This document shows positions 22,306 through 33,810 of a stretch of DNA of 64,000 bases, piece by piece. The notes beneath the pieces are model-generated. The model ran no database searches, was not told the DNA's origin, and worked only from the letters and a program-made list of their open reading frames with translations. The DNA comes from Marthasterias glacialis (taxonomy: Eukaryota; Echinodermata; Asteroidea; Forcipulatida; Asteriidae), in the NCBI GenBank assembly GCA_911728455.2, contig OU452231.1, positions 8,524,963 through 8,588,962 on the forward strand, in the 5' to 3' direction. The position numbers and the translations under genes were made by a program. Numbering within the stretch: position 1 is the first letter of the stretch; each line of letters opens with the position of its first letter.

Positions 22306-23490
22306 AAAGCCGCGGCCAAAGCAGTCGTTTCGGAAAGGATTGCCCCTTTAAGCATTTCCGTCCGCAACGCTGTCATCATCCTTAATAACAAATGCATGAT
22401 TTCAATTACCGGTATTTGAGCATTTATTTTGTTTACACATCAACAGCATGCTTAACAAACGAAAAAATTAGTTGATTATTCTTATTACATTTAGTGTTAC
22501 AGTGGAAGATTTAGCGTCATGAGATCATGTTTCACTTGGCTTGCCACGCCGCGTAATTTGGATGAATTAAAAACCACGTGGAGCTGGAAGGTATTCTAAA
22601 TTACCGACGGCGCTTCAGCCGAAGCCAAAGCCAAAACCAAAACCAAAACCGAAGCCGAAGCCGAAGCCAAAGCAGTGGTTTCGAAAAGGATGGTGCCGTG
22701 AAGTTTTTCTGAAAAGTTATCTGCCGCAAAAATATGCTCAGCGTTCTCAATAAAGTTGCATCAGCTGTACCGGGGGAAAAAAACAGTCAAAAACAAAACA
22801 AATCTTGTGTTTCAAGATACCACCTTGCAAACGGTTGAGTGAACTGCTTGGGATTTTACAGGGTGTTTCCAATGTATCCAGTAATAACAAAATATATACA
22901 AAATATCCATGTATACTCTTCCTTTGGTTGAACATTTCTTTTCACATGATTTCCACATTTTTTTCTTATTTAAGATTGTTAATCTATTAAAACAAAATAT
23001 GGGGGTACAGGCACTTTCTAATTGGATGCATAAGGAGTTAAGCCACGGGCGTTTTCCGTTTGGCCATTTTATGAGGAAACGTAAAATATGTTGATCCATG
23101 GCGAGGAATGCACTTGCAGACGGGTTTCACACCGAAAAAGACCTTCAAAATTGAAAGCCATTTCGAGTTCATCAAGTTTGACATCATAATAATGACGCCC
23201 GCAGATGTGCTCACCTTCAACCACAGAAATCCCAATAATAATTATTTGAAATGTTGAATACGCATCAATCCGAAGAGTTTAGAGGTATATCGTCAGACAT
23301 TATCAAGAAATTTTGGCCACGGTATATGCTTGGTTAAATTCATATAAATTGAGGTGTTTCATCCGTGGAGACCTAGATTTGGGTAGTATTTTCCAGATTC
23401 GGTGCACCAGTCCTTTCAAGTTTTTGTTATTTATGATCACCCGAGGATGTCATGATCACGCACCACTAAGATCAAGAGGTATGCCTTCCC
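22306..23490. other. Non-coding DNA with a GAAGCC-rich tract
   Basis: At about 22617-22670 a degenerate hexanucleotide array (CCAAAACCAAAACC, then GAAGCCGAAGCC) ends in GTGGTTTCGAAAAGGATGG, which resembles an end of the GC-rich fold-back family. Similar sequence occurs at about 22310-22340. Open frames around 22.8-23.2 kb exist on both strands but show no recognisable family. Confidence 0.45.
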
Positions 23491-25030
23491 TGGATTCACA
23501 GCTTGGGGATCTGCCCCATATAGTTTGGGAATCCATCCATAGTTTGGGAATCCATCCATAGTTTGGGAATCCATCCATAATATAGGAACCTATCAATAGT
23601 TTGTGAATCAATCCATGGTTTGTGAATCCATCCATAGTTTTGGGGCCACCCTCAGGTTAGAGATACATCTGTAGTTTGGGAATCCATCCATAGTATAGGA
23701 ACCTATCAATAGTATAGGAATCCATCCACAGTTGGGGGTCCATCCACATTTTGGGAATCCATCCACAGTTTGGGAGTCCATCCCATTACATTTTAGGAAT
23801 CCATCCACAGTTTGGGGGTCCTTCCACAGTTTGGGAATCCATCCATAGTTTGGGGGTCCTTCCACAGTTTGGGAATCCATCCATAGTTTCGGGGCCACCC
23901 TCAGGTTAGAGATACATCCATAGTTTGGGAATCCATCCATAGTTTGGGAATCCATCCATAGTATAGGAACCTATCAATAGTTTGTGAATCAATCCATGGT
24001 TTGGGAATCCATCCATAGTTTTGGGGCCACCCTCAGGTTAGAGATACATCTGTAGTTTGGGAATCCATCCATAGTATAGGAACCTATCAATAGTATAGGA
24101 ATCCATCCACAGTTGGGGGTCCATCCACATTTTGGGAATCCATCCACGGTTTGGGAGTCCATCCCATTACATTTTAGGAATCCATCCACAGTTTGGGGGT
24201 CCTTCCACAGTTTGGGAATCCATCCATAGTTTGGGGTCCTTCCACAGTTTGGGAATCCATCCATAGTTTGGGAATCCACCCATGGTTCAGGAATTCATCA
24301 TAGTATAGGAATCCATCCACAGTTGGGGGTCCATCCACATTTTGGGAATCCATCCACAGTTTGGGAGTCCATCCCATTACATTTTAGGAATCCATCCACA
24401 GTTTGGGGGTCCTTCCACAGTTTGGGAATCCATCCATAGTTTGGGAATCCACCCATGGTTCAGGAATTCATTATAGTATAGGAATCCATCCACAGTTTCG
24501 GGGTCCATCCACATTTTGGGAATCCATCCATAGTTTGGGAATCCATCCATAGTTTGGGAATCCATCCACAGTTTGGGAATTCATCCATAGTTAAGGAATC
24601 CATCCAAAGTTTGGGAACCCATTCATAGTTTGGGAATCCATCCACAATTTGAAAATATCTTTAGTTTGGTAATCCATCCACAGTTTATAGGACTCCATCC
24701 ATAGTTTGGGAATCCATCCATAGTTTGGGAATCCATCCATAGTTTGGGAACCCATCCATAGTTTGGGAATCCACCAACAGTTTGGGAATCCATCCATTGT
24801 TTAAAGATCTACCACAGTTCTGGGATCCATATATAGTTTGGATCCATCCATAGTTTGGGAATTCATCCACAGTTTGAAAATACATCCACAGTTTGAAAAT
24901 ACATCCACAGTTTGGTGTCCTATCCACAGTTAGGGGATCCGTCAATAAATTGGGGATCCATCCACAGTTTGGGAAACCAACCACAGTTAGGGGATCCATC
25001 CATAGTTTGGGAATTCATCCACAGCTTGGG
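23490..25030. repeat. 19-bp minisatellite (about 80 units) with 381-bp higher-order period
   Basis: The basic unit is TTTGGGAATCCATCCATAG (19 bp), repeated with point variants (CATAG/CACAG, TTTGGGGGTCC, TATAGGAACC). A block with the sequence GGGGCCACCCTCAGGTTAG recurs so that identical variant patterns reappear 381 bp apart (for example 23590 and 23971, 23711 and 24092). This is a higher-order repeat of about 20 monomers. The minus strand lacks stop codons in the consensus, so 60-115-codon frames with a 19-residue repeat appear there. No start context, splice signals or flanking coding sequence support a protein. Confidence 0.92.
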
Positions 25031-25746
25031 TATTTTGTAATAGCCCGAGTAGCTCGAGCCTGGGCCCCAATCCCGGCTAGGGTCATATCTATCCCAACTT
25101 AGGTAACCCTCTTATAAGCTTAGGTACCACCCTAGTTAAAGTGCCCATGGGGTACAAGTTACCACCGAGATGAAGGTATACCAGCCATGAAACGCACACT
25201 ATAAAAAAACATTTTGTTTTCAATTATTTAGCCTGGGATGACTGAAATCCGTAGGCGCGTGGCTGCTACCTACTTGACCTAATAATTTCACATATCTCCC
25301 GAGGCGACGTCTCGCAACAGAGGAATGACTGCAGAAGAACCCTCCCATTAAAACTGACCCTCTTGTGAATCAAAATTGCTTATCTCTTTATTTGAATTAT
25401 GTCAATCTCATTCCAATTTAAATGAGAGAAGAATGCGGATTGCGGCACCATCACAGGAAGTCGGTCCTTGTGTTGGTATTAACGTCTCGCGCGGCTCTGA
25501 AATCCCGGGAGAATAGGCAACGCAATTAGCGCCAAAACATAACTGCATAAAAAAAAAACATGTGCCAACTCAACGAAATTATCAACGATTATTCGAAACT
25601 AAGCAGCGAGGGGTTCATAATTTATTCAGACTCTTGTTTTGTTTATGCCGTAAAACTTAACAGATATGTTTTAATTAGGTCAAACACCACAAGTCTCAAA
25701 ACCGACAAATCCCCTATGCATTAAATATACGTTAATTACCTTACTT
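25031..25746. other. Non-coding DNA with a MITE fragment
   Basis: At about 25404-25460 the sequence CATTCCAATTTAAATGAGAG followed by GATTGCGGCACCATCA matches the interior and one end of the 'ATAGACCTTT' MITE family, as a diverged fragment. Nothing else is recognised. Confidence 0.45.
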
Positions 25747-26072
25747 AAAGCCACAGCTCAATCAGATTTACATATCTATGGTATAAAGATAATGATGGTA
25801 GAAAACTTTCCTTGGAATATTTCTGCCTGAAGTGTTATCGTTTTTAAATAACAAATGAAATAAGATCCAACATTAGTTTTCGTCTCACTGAGACGAAAAC
25901 TCTGCCTTATATAGGAATGCGTACAAAAGTGCCGAATGCATTGTTACCGTTTGCTCGCAAGCAAAACAACGAAATGAGGTGACATTTTCACAAGTTGGTG
26001 TTACTACAGTCGTCGTGATTTGTGCAAAGAATTGAAGCATTTACCGTCAGTTTGCCGATGCTGAGCTGGGGC
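25747..26072. mobile_element. TIR element 'AAAGCCCCAGCTCA', copy 1
   Basis: The left end is AAAGCCACAGCTCAATCAG and the right end is CCGATGCTGAGCTGGGGC. The centre carries GTTTTCGTCTCACTGAGAC, a palindrome followed by GAAAACTCTGCC. A second copy in the opposite orientation lies at 39382-39749, sharing the TIRs, the central palindrome and ATATTTCTGCCTGAAGTGTT. It has no coding capacity. Confidence 0.75.
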
Positions 26073-27626
26073 ACTAAGTCGCACCTAAATTTTGAAATCG
26101 AACCCAATTTCATAAACGCTGCGAGGCAAACAAAAAATGTCAAGCACAAAGTGACAAAATGAGAGAGCACAATACAATATGCTGATTTAATTGTGACTGC
26201 CCTTCATTCTTTCTTTTGTTCCTATTGTTTGTCAAAAATGTCACCTTTGTGTTTTTCAGGGTAATGAAGTCTTTCATTTTCCGCAGTAGAAAGCAAAGTG
26301 AACGTTTCAAAGAAATGCAAATAATAGGCAATAATGTATACAGTGTATAGCCGTTTCTATGCCTGCTGAGTCCACGAAGGCCACCATCCAGATTGCCATG
26401 CTTCATAATACGTCTCTGTTGAGACCTACATTTTCTCATCGATTTTATCGAGAGCCTCCCTACCAAATGTCATCCTTTTTGACACGGGGAGGAGCATTCG
26501 AACGAGGTGCACTCTATATTTTATTTATTGATTACCATCAATTGTCATTCTTTTGGACGTGTAGGTCCGTGAGTGTTACACTTGGTGCCGCCATGTCATG
26601 CGGGGCTTTAAAAAAAAAATAAAAAAATAAAAAAACATTCCTCTTTTGATCGTTTAATGTAATACCTAAAGAAATAAGGTCATCGTTTAGATTTTGCCAA
26701 CGTAAGGCTGATTTACAAGCAAATTTATCGAGGGAGATTTAATAAATGTCACCTGTGCAAGTTTCAGTTGAATACAGTGCCTACTTATTATCGAGAAAAA
26801 ACCCCACAAAACTGACACGTTATTTTCACCAAGAACATCGAATCCATCCACGTTCAAATAGCGAGGTGACAGTGGGTACCAACCGCATCTCTGGCCGTAG
26901 TGAGAGCAGCATTCAAACGGACACCACTGAAATTGTCAAAAGCCGCCTCCAGGCGATCTGCGACATTCTTGTATTGATTTCTATTCAACGGGGGCACTTC
27001 GGACGAAATAATTTTGCAGGATGCTTACTGCCATTACAATCTTTCTAAACAAGTAGTAGGCTTTCGGATAAAAATTACCCGGTTTCTTTTCGGGTCACTA
27101 CCAAAATATGACCCTACCTTTAAGACAATCAGCTGACATTTTCATTGACAAGATCGATAACACGAGAGGCACGTCTCAAGCGACATCGGTTTTGTAATGG
27201 AAACCAGCTCAACGTATTTCCTATGGGCATCTAATGATAATTGAACCGGTCCGTATGAAGTTCACGTGGTTTGTGACATGTGTGTGTGTGTGTGTATAGG
27301 CTTGCGCTAAACGTCACACTTTTGCCGTGCCCATCGCAACTCCCACGGGTGATTTTAGGATCCTTCCCCACTCTAACAAATTCCAACAACACCATTCGGA
27401 CAACAGCCTAATGATTCGACCACCAAACAACTGGAGTCCGGTGCACTAGACGGACGGTCAATTATACAACGCAAATGCGCCAGAGCCCCCAAAACATGGT
27501 ACGAAAACAAGTGCCACCAGCCATAGAACATGCAAGACACAGATGCCCTACATGTCAAGCATTAACAAAATGTTCAGCGAAAGAAAACAGATTGGTGAAC
27601 CAACAACACGGGCATCCAACTGACCA
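26073..27626. other. Non-coding DNA, no gene recognised
   Basis: A 100-codon plus-strand frame (26746-27048) and an overlapping minus-strand frame (about 26866-27027) are open but unrecognised, so I do not call either. A short (TG)n tract lies at about 27281-27296. Confidence 0.4.
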
Positions 27627-27825
27627 GGGCGCAATTCAATTGAGCTGCTTAAACCATGGAAAGTAGCTAAGCCCAACAAAATCATGCTTACCAGAATTAG
27701 GCTATCAGCCAAAATACCACCTCATAGGTACTCATCTGTGACTGGTATCCCGCTTATTTTTGCTTAGCACAAAAAAATGTCAAGCAAATTTGTTCTGCTT
27801 AAAGCAGCTCTATGCAACTGTGCCC
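27627..27825. mobile_element. MITE family 'GAGCTGCTTAAGCA', complete copy
   Basis: The left end GGGCGCAATTCAATTGAGC and the right end AGCTCTATGCAACTGTGCCC form imperfect inverted repeats of about 25 bp including GAGCTGCTTAA. The interior has TGCTTACCAGAATTAGGC, AAAATACC and CTGTGACTGGTATCCCGC, matching the 16.1-16.56 kb pieces. Length is about 199 bp and it is non-coding. Confidence 0.75.
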
Positions 27826-29574
27826 ATATATTTGAAGTCTCTTGAAAGTCAGAAACAAGAGTTTTTGATAAAGACTATATAGGAGATGAAAACTACTACC
27901 GTAATACGGTCACAAGATAATCGCCCGTAGCTCTGTGTGGTAAATCGAAGTCCTGCAACCGGGTTGATGTCCTTTGAGGTGGGACCTGAACTAAAACAGC
28001 ACCGAAACCCAACGGGCTTGATGGATATCATTAATCGAAACAGGACCGAGAACAAAGATGTTTGTGTTGATGGAAAGGGATAAAGTTACTCGAGATAGTT
28101 ACTTTGGGGAATATCTCTTGTGTGTACCTTCTGGGAATTTTTTTTTTCCTTTTTTTTTTTTTTTTTTTTTTTTTGGATTAGCCCTGGATAGACAAAAAAC
28201 GATTCCGAGAGCTCTTTGATTAAACTTGCTGACAAAAGGGATGGGTCCTGGGACCTCGGGTGGCGATTGAAATAATTTGTATCCACATCCGGACAATGAC
28301 GTGGGTAATTTGAGAGCAGAGGACGATCGTATAAGTATCTCGTCTCAACATGGTGAGGACATCTGACTCTGCGGACGACAGTTGTTCTACACATTTCTTC
28401 ATCGATCGCTGTCCTGTCTCAACGGGGTGTACCCAAGCGTCCCTGTACAATGTAACACGACACCGTGGTGGAGCCTGGGAGCAAACCTCCCGCGGTATCT
28501 GCCACTAGAAAATCGTATCTGAGCAAATATCAAGATTTATTCCTCGACAATGAATGGGAAAAATGAAATGAAACGCGACTCTTAAGGAAAACAAAGTCAC
28601 GCAAGGACATTGTGTCAACTTAGTCGGTGTATGGTCGTGAACTAGTATTGCTGAAGATAGTTAAATCTTTAACTTTCAGCTGGAAACTTAAAAAACTGTA
28701 AAACTGTAAAACTCGTCATACAACAAAGATTTATGGGCAAGTCTCAACAACATTATTCAAAACTCAAAACCTGAATTAAGCAACATTAGTTTACACACGA
28801 TTGTTATCATTAACGAACTGCAGAGAAAAACAATGTCTGAAATCCATTTCCCCTTAAGCGCTGAATTTCTGACGTCACCGCCTGGCCTTATCTGCTCACA
28901 ACTTTTATGTCTTCGTGTGTGTTGCAAATTACAACCCAATAACTCCGTGACTGTATAATAGTTGTCATGATTTTAGGTCCGGTAGGTTTCGATATCTCTG
29001 GGGGATATCTCTGGCTTAAGACTGCGCCAGTTTGCATTCTGTCGATTTTATGATAGCGCGATTGTGAAGGGAATACGAGTAATCCTGCCCTAGGGTGAAG
29101 CGACTGATATGGAAGCATTTCTGCATTTGGATCAGAACCTGGACTCCTTGGTAGTACAGCGGCGAAACTATAGGGGCACCATTTTTCGAGGGGGGGGGGA
29201 CTTTTAGAAATTTAAAAATATTCATTTTTCGTAAAGAATCCCATTTTCAGCACTCTTTTTTATGCCGTTTCCTATATTTTTATAAGATAATCTGTGGAGA
29301 TAAAAACAAACATACTGTCTGCTTGTAAAAAGAAAAAAAAAGTTTACAAAACAACATTGAAATTAATGCATAAAAAGCTAACAAAATGTAACATTCTACT
29401 CTGGTATTTTTTTTCCTCCTGATTTGATCAAGATTTCTAATCTAATTTTTAATCCAGATTCCAAATGCCTACTGGGTATAGAGACTGTGTAAACGTGGCT
29501 GTGACCAAGACAACACAACACAGCCTCACAAAACATAAGAAACATATGAAATGTGGTTTACAGAGTGTTTTGGG
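27826..29574. other. Non-coding DNA with homopolymer runs
   Basis: A T-rich run lies at about 28139-28174 (interrupted once by CC) and a run of ten G at about 29191-29200. Minus-strand frames that read poly-Lys through the T run are artefacts. No gene is recognised. Confidence 0.45.
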
Positions 29575-30429
29575 ACCTAGAGCTTGACTTTCTTGAAGCC
29601 GTTTTAACCTAGAGTTTGACTTTCTTGAAGCCATTTTTACCTAGAGCTTGCCTTTCTTGAAGCCATTTTTACCTAGAGCTTGCCTTTCTTGAAGCCATTT
29701 TTACCTAGAGCTTGACTTTCTTGAAGTCATTTTTACCTAGAGCTTGACTTTCTTGAAGCCATTTTTACCTAGAGCTTGACTTTCTTGAAGCCATTTTTAC
29801 CTAGAGCTTGACTTTCTTGAAGTCATTTTTACCTAGAGCTTGACTTTCTTGAAGCCATTTTTACCTAGAGCTTGACTTTCTTGAACCCATTTTTACCTAG
29901 AGCTTGACTTTCTTGAAGTCATTTTTACCTAGAGCTTGACTTTCTTGAAGCCATTTTTACCTAGAGCTTGACTTTCTTGAAGCCATTTTTACCTAGAGCT
30001 TGACTTTCTTGAAGTCATTTTTACCTAGAGCTTGACTTTCTTGAAGCCATTTTTACCTAGAGCTTGACTTTCTTGAAGTCATTTTTACCTAGAGCTTGAC
30101 TTTCTTGAAGCCATTTTTACCTAGAGCTTGACTTTCTTGGAGCCATTTTTACCTAGAGCTTGACTTTCTTGAAGTCATTTTTACCTAGAGCTTGACTTTC
30201 TTGAAGTCATTTTTACCTAGAGCTTGACTTTCTTGAAGTCATTTTTACCTATAGAGCTTGACTTTCTTGAAGCCATTTTTACCTAGAGCTTGACTTTCTT
30301 GGAGCCATTTTTACCTAGAGCTTGACTTTCTTGAAGTCATTTTTACCTAGTGCTTGACTTTCTTGAAGTCATTTTTACTTAGAGCTTGACTTTCTTGAAC
30401 CCATTTTTACCTAGAGCTTGACTTTCTTG
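29575..30429. repeat. 32-bp minisatellite, about 27 copies
   Basis: The unit ACCTAGAGCTTGACTTTC + TTGAAGCCATTTTT (32 bp) repeats over 855 bp. Variants include GAAGTC, GAACCC and GGAGCC in place of GAAGCC, and TTGCC in two early units. One unit near 30250 carries a 2-bp insertion (CTATAGAG). The first two units are the most diverged and the array ends abruptly at TTTCTTGCGGGTAATC. The plus-strand unit contains TAG and TGA, so it is not coding. Confidence 0.95.
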
Positions 30430-31380
30430 CGGGTAATCACTATAGGCTATACCATTTCCCATTCGTGGGTGACCTGCAAGCTATACAGTGAAGAACCCTG
30501 TCCCCTTTTAACATACTGACATGTTTGCCAACTTAATGACGATAGGATACCAGAATATGGCTACCTGGAGTTGATTTCACAAAGAGCTAAGATTGACTTT
30601 AATTTGTATGTGTGAGGTCAGTAGGTCACAATACAAATCACTATGGCAACGATGAGAACTTGTCTTAAGATGATTCTTCTTAGAAACACTGGTAACATTG
30701 ATTTACCGATCTTAACTCAACACAAAACTTTAGGCCCTGATGTTAACTGTAACAGATGTACATGCATCGCTCACCTTGATTTATTAACACGTCTCCGGGC
30801 TTAATCTATGACTTATTCATGTCAAAGTGAATACCGTCATTAGGTACCTTCAGTCAATCAATTAACGGTGGCTCTCATCAGCGGTATCCAAGCTGGTGGA
30901 CTGAAGGAGAAAAAATGCACAAACATGTTTTTTTAAACTGCCTCTATGAGAAAAAATAAGAAAACACTGACACGATACGTACGTACTGTACGGAGCTCCA
31001 CAAGTGCCATACCACTTTAATCAAGATAACGACAATTCTGTATTGTGCTTCGATCGTTACCGCAATTGTATACGCATGGCAATGGTGTGACATTGTGAAA
31101 AAAGGTACAATGTGGTCACATTCTATTTTTCACGAAAACAGCACCATGAAATCAAATAACATTATCAGATATTAGTTAATAAAAAGAAAGAAAAAAATCT
31201 GCTAACCTTACACCACAATATTCCTATTTAAAGGATGGTACAATATTGCTATCAAAATTAGAGATATCAATAAAAAAAAACTTAGTTTCTAGGGTGAAAA
31301 CGTAAACAAACCAATCGTTCATTTCCACTACGCGGTCTATTTGCGGAGATTCTGTTGGCACAGAGAGATAAATCTTTGCT
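30430..31380. other. Non-coding DNA with a possible MITE remnant
   Basis: At about 30573-30745 TTTCACAAAGAGCTAAGAT and CGATCTTAACTCAACACAAA form a loose inverted pair. It resembles, from memory, an echinoderm repeat whose ends read TTTCACAAAGAGCTAAGAC. Confidence in this remnant is low. Nothing else is recognised. Confidence 0.35.
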
Positions 31381-31830
31381 AAATCAATCTGCGGCATTGC
31401 TAGCATTGCTTCGATGTTTATTTATTTGTTTAATTCTGATTGATCAAAATCGTAAATCAATCGACTCTGTCCACTCGCAGCTTGCAACAAACCCCGTTTT
31501 TTAACCCAAATGGTCAACGGCCCGCAATGTTTATTCGTTCCTGATTACGCACCAGTTTCTGGTTACGTTTGCGTCGCGTTGACATCATTATTACCATATT
31601 CGGTTACGTGCAAACATTCGGGAAGATCGTATATACTACTTAAGTGTTAATGCTGGACAGGACGGCCATCGTCGATTAAAAGTTGATTAGTAATCGATTG
31701 GTGGGAAGTCAGAGGGAGGTTCGTCTGAATTAGTATCGATCAATCAATTATTCGCCAAGCAATGAGTTGGCGATAATCTAATCTCTCGGCTGGAGGCTAA
31801 ACGTTATCAGTTAATCGATCTGATTTTCTA
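31380..31830. promoter_or_regulatory. Candidate regulatory stretch: dense homeodomain/PBX-type motifs
   Basis: Within 450 bp there are repeated TGATTGAT or ATCAATC motifs (31383, 31437, 31455, 31737-31745) and TAATCGAT or ATCGATTG (31691, 31811), with several further TAAT/ATTA cores. TGATTGAT-type sites are the classical binding sequence of PBX/Exd-Hox complexes. No family of dispersed repeats explains the stretch. This is a motif observation only, since AT-rich DNA produces some of these by chance. Confidence 0.3.
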
Positions 31831-32517
31831 CGATAAGCGAGAATACGGTGAAAGGGAAGGTAACGGCAGTTAAGTTACGCGTGGAAACTCGCCTTGGCCA
31901 ACTTGCACGCATTACCGAAGTGTATTGATGCGTTTATATATAGCAAGGGTATAATATACGAGTCCGAATGTGTCAATCCAGTGAGATTAGGGAACGGCTT
32001 GCCACTGAATCTGCGGCCCTTACGAATCGTACGCTTTACAGGGTGCCGTGTAGGTGTGGAATTCCACCGTGAGCAGTGCCATGAATTGTAGCCCAGGTTG
32101 GCTTGATAAGACCGGTATCATCCCGAGCCTTGTTCCCCTCCGTGAATGCAGACCTTGAATTCAATCTCGGACACGACTTTCGATCTGTGGATTGAATTTG
32201 GTTGAACTATATTGGTTTTCCCTCCCACCCGTCTAACATGACTTCTTTGTGCTAAGGCTATCTTGACATACTTCTATGGCCTTATGATACGGTAGCCATT
32301 CTGCACTATGGAGACTTACATACAACAACAAACTTCCCGTGAAGTTTTTAAGAGTTTTGTGTATTACGTTATTTGTGGGAATCAAATGAGAGTTTTAGTT
32401 TTGAAAATGTGCAAATGTATAAAGTAATCACAAGACGCTGGCCTATTATTTTTTTCTGGAGAAAAGCAAACGATAAACTGCATCTTTTATCAACAGTTCA
32501 ACCAAGAAAGTGAGCAT
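31831..32517. other. Non-coding DNA, no gene recognised
   Basis: A 65-codon plus-strand frame (31894-32091) is open but unrecognised. Nothing else is seen. Confidence 0.35.
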
Positions 32518-32673
32518 GGCCGTTTTCGAAACCACGGCTTGGGTTTGGGCTCTGGCTTGGTGCCCGTCCACCTGTTTGAAGCCCCGTAAGGAAAGCGCAC
32601 GTTTTCTAAATAACTGACACTGACGGAGCCAGAGCCTAGGCCCAAGCCCCAAGCCGTGGTTTCGGAAACGGCC
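32518..32673. mobile_element. GC-rich fold-back element 'GGCCGTTTTCGAAACC', copy 2
   Basis: The ends GGCCGTTTTCGAAACCACGG and CCGTGGTTTCGGAAACGGCC are inverted repeats, continuing as CTTGGGTTTGGGCTCTGGC against GCCAGAGCCTAGGCCCAAGC. The centre carries GAAGCCCCGTAAGGAAAGCG, shared with 46120-46278. About 156 bp, non-coding, the best-preserved of the family here. Confidence 0.85.
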
Positions 32674-33312
32674 TAATATACAACGTTTGGTGATTTTGAA
32701 AGTTCACTACACATCACGTCTTTTTTAATGTACCGACATCGATGTAAGAAACGAATAATTTTTGTCTACATCCATGCCACTACGTTATTCTTTGATGAAC
32801 ATTCCCTGAAGGTCTATGTCAAGTTTTCCGAATATATTTGATTGATTTATTCCGGGAAGCACTTGTCTTAAAGAAAAAAAATATACATCATGAGTTTTGG
32901 GAAAAGTGCCCACCAATCCTCTAGGTTTCCATAACCACACCATACAAAGAGCATGTGACAAGTTGCGTGTTAACGTTTTAGAGACAACAAAAGAAATGTT
33001 TTCAAGTTTTCAGGAATTTTGTGCTGGATATTTTATTTTATTTTATTTATTTTCTTTTTAAAGCTTTATTCTGTTGTGGCAATCAAAATACGCAGTGGTG
33101 ATATTGGGTCTTCCGATGGTATTTACTATAGACTTTGACAATACTTCAGACGGAAATAGTTCTGTGGAATATTGACACAGGTTTTTAAGGATATTGAGCT
33201 TTCATATTGCAATCTATTTCTATCCCCGACAATGACACTCTTGTACTTGGTCTTTGAAGTTTTTTTTTTTTTTTTTTTGCCGAAAGATTTTTTATTTTTA
33301 TTTTATTTTATT
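32674..33312. other. Non-coding AT-rich DNA
   Basis: T-rich simple sequence occurs near 33030-33060 and 33259-33279. No gene is seen. Confidence 0.4.
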
Positions 33313-33810
33313 ACGTTTTAACGAACGAATTTTGACAGATTATGATGTTGCAAAACGAAAAACATAAAACAAACTTTCGCATATGTCACGCATAGCACAC
33401 AATACATGTAACATACAAAATTGTCTGAACATGGCTGATGGACGAGATAATGTTGCGATCCCGACAACAGTTATAATTATTTTTTTTTTATTATCTACCA
33501 CTTATCATTGGCTTAAAGGGGCTGGGTCGTCATGATTATAGTAGGCCTGTGGCTATGCGTGGAAAGATGACACCCCCGATACTGCACACGCTCGCGCTTG
33601 CGTTAAACTCACAATGGATGCCGTCTTTGTCAAACTGCGATGAGACCACCGTTGCGCATGTGCGCGTAGTAACTGGGGGTATTTCATCTATTGCTATAGT
33701 CACGACGGCACAGCCCCTTTAAAATGAGAATTTTCTAGAATCTATACAAATTTCTACTTAAAATTCAAATCTAAATTTTCGGGTCACCTCAGCCCAAAAT
33801 CGGATCGAGC
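33313..33810 (+). repeat. Dispersed repeat M, copy 3, interrupted by a TTAA element
   Basis: The left part (33313-33512) matches 21650-21860: GAATTTTGACAGATTATGATG, GCATATGTCACGCATAGCAC, ACATGGCTGATGGACG and CTACCACTTATCATTGGC. The match is then broken by the TTAA element and resumes at about 33723 (AATGAGAATTTTCTAG.ATCTATA and GGTCACCTCAGCCCAAAATCGG). The repeat predates the insertion. Confidence 0.7.
33513..33722 (+). mobile_element. TTAA-flanked MITE (piggyBac-type target site), copy 2
   Basis: TTAA-AGGGGCTGGGTCGTC on the left and CGACGGCACAGCCCCT-TTAA on the right. Inverted repeats of about 29 bp include CATGATTATAG and CTATAGTCACG. The interior matches 9698-9910 along its length. At 210 bp it lacks a transposase. 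Its position inside repeat M shows that it arrived later. Confidence 0.85.

Noticed and set aside
23608..24999. Series of Trp/Met/Asp-rich minus-strand frames of 60-115 codons
   Set aside because: They are frame shadows of the 19-bp minisatellite and restart wherever an indel shifts the frame.
26746..27048. 100-codon plus-strand frame and an overlapping minus-strand frame (about 26866-27027)
   Set aside because: Both are open but unrecognised. The minus-strand frame is preceded by a stop directly after the only plausible acceptor.
28086..28394. Poly-Lys minus-strand frames
   Set aside because: They result from translation of a T-rich homopolymer.
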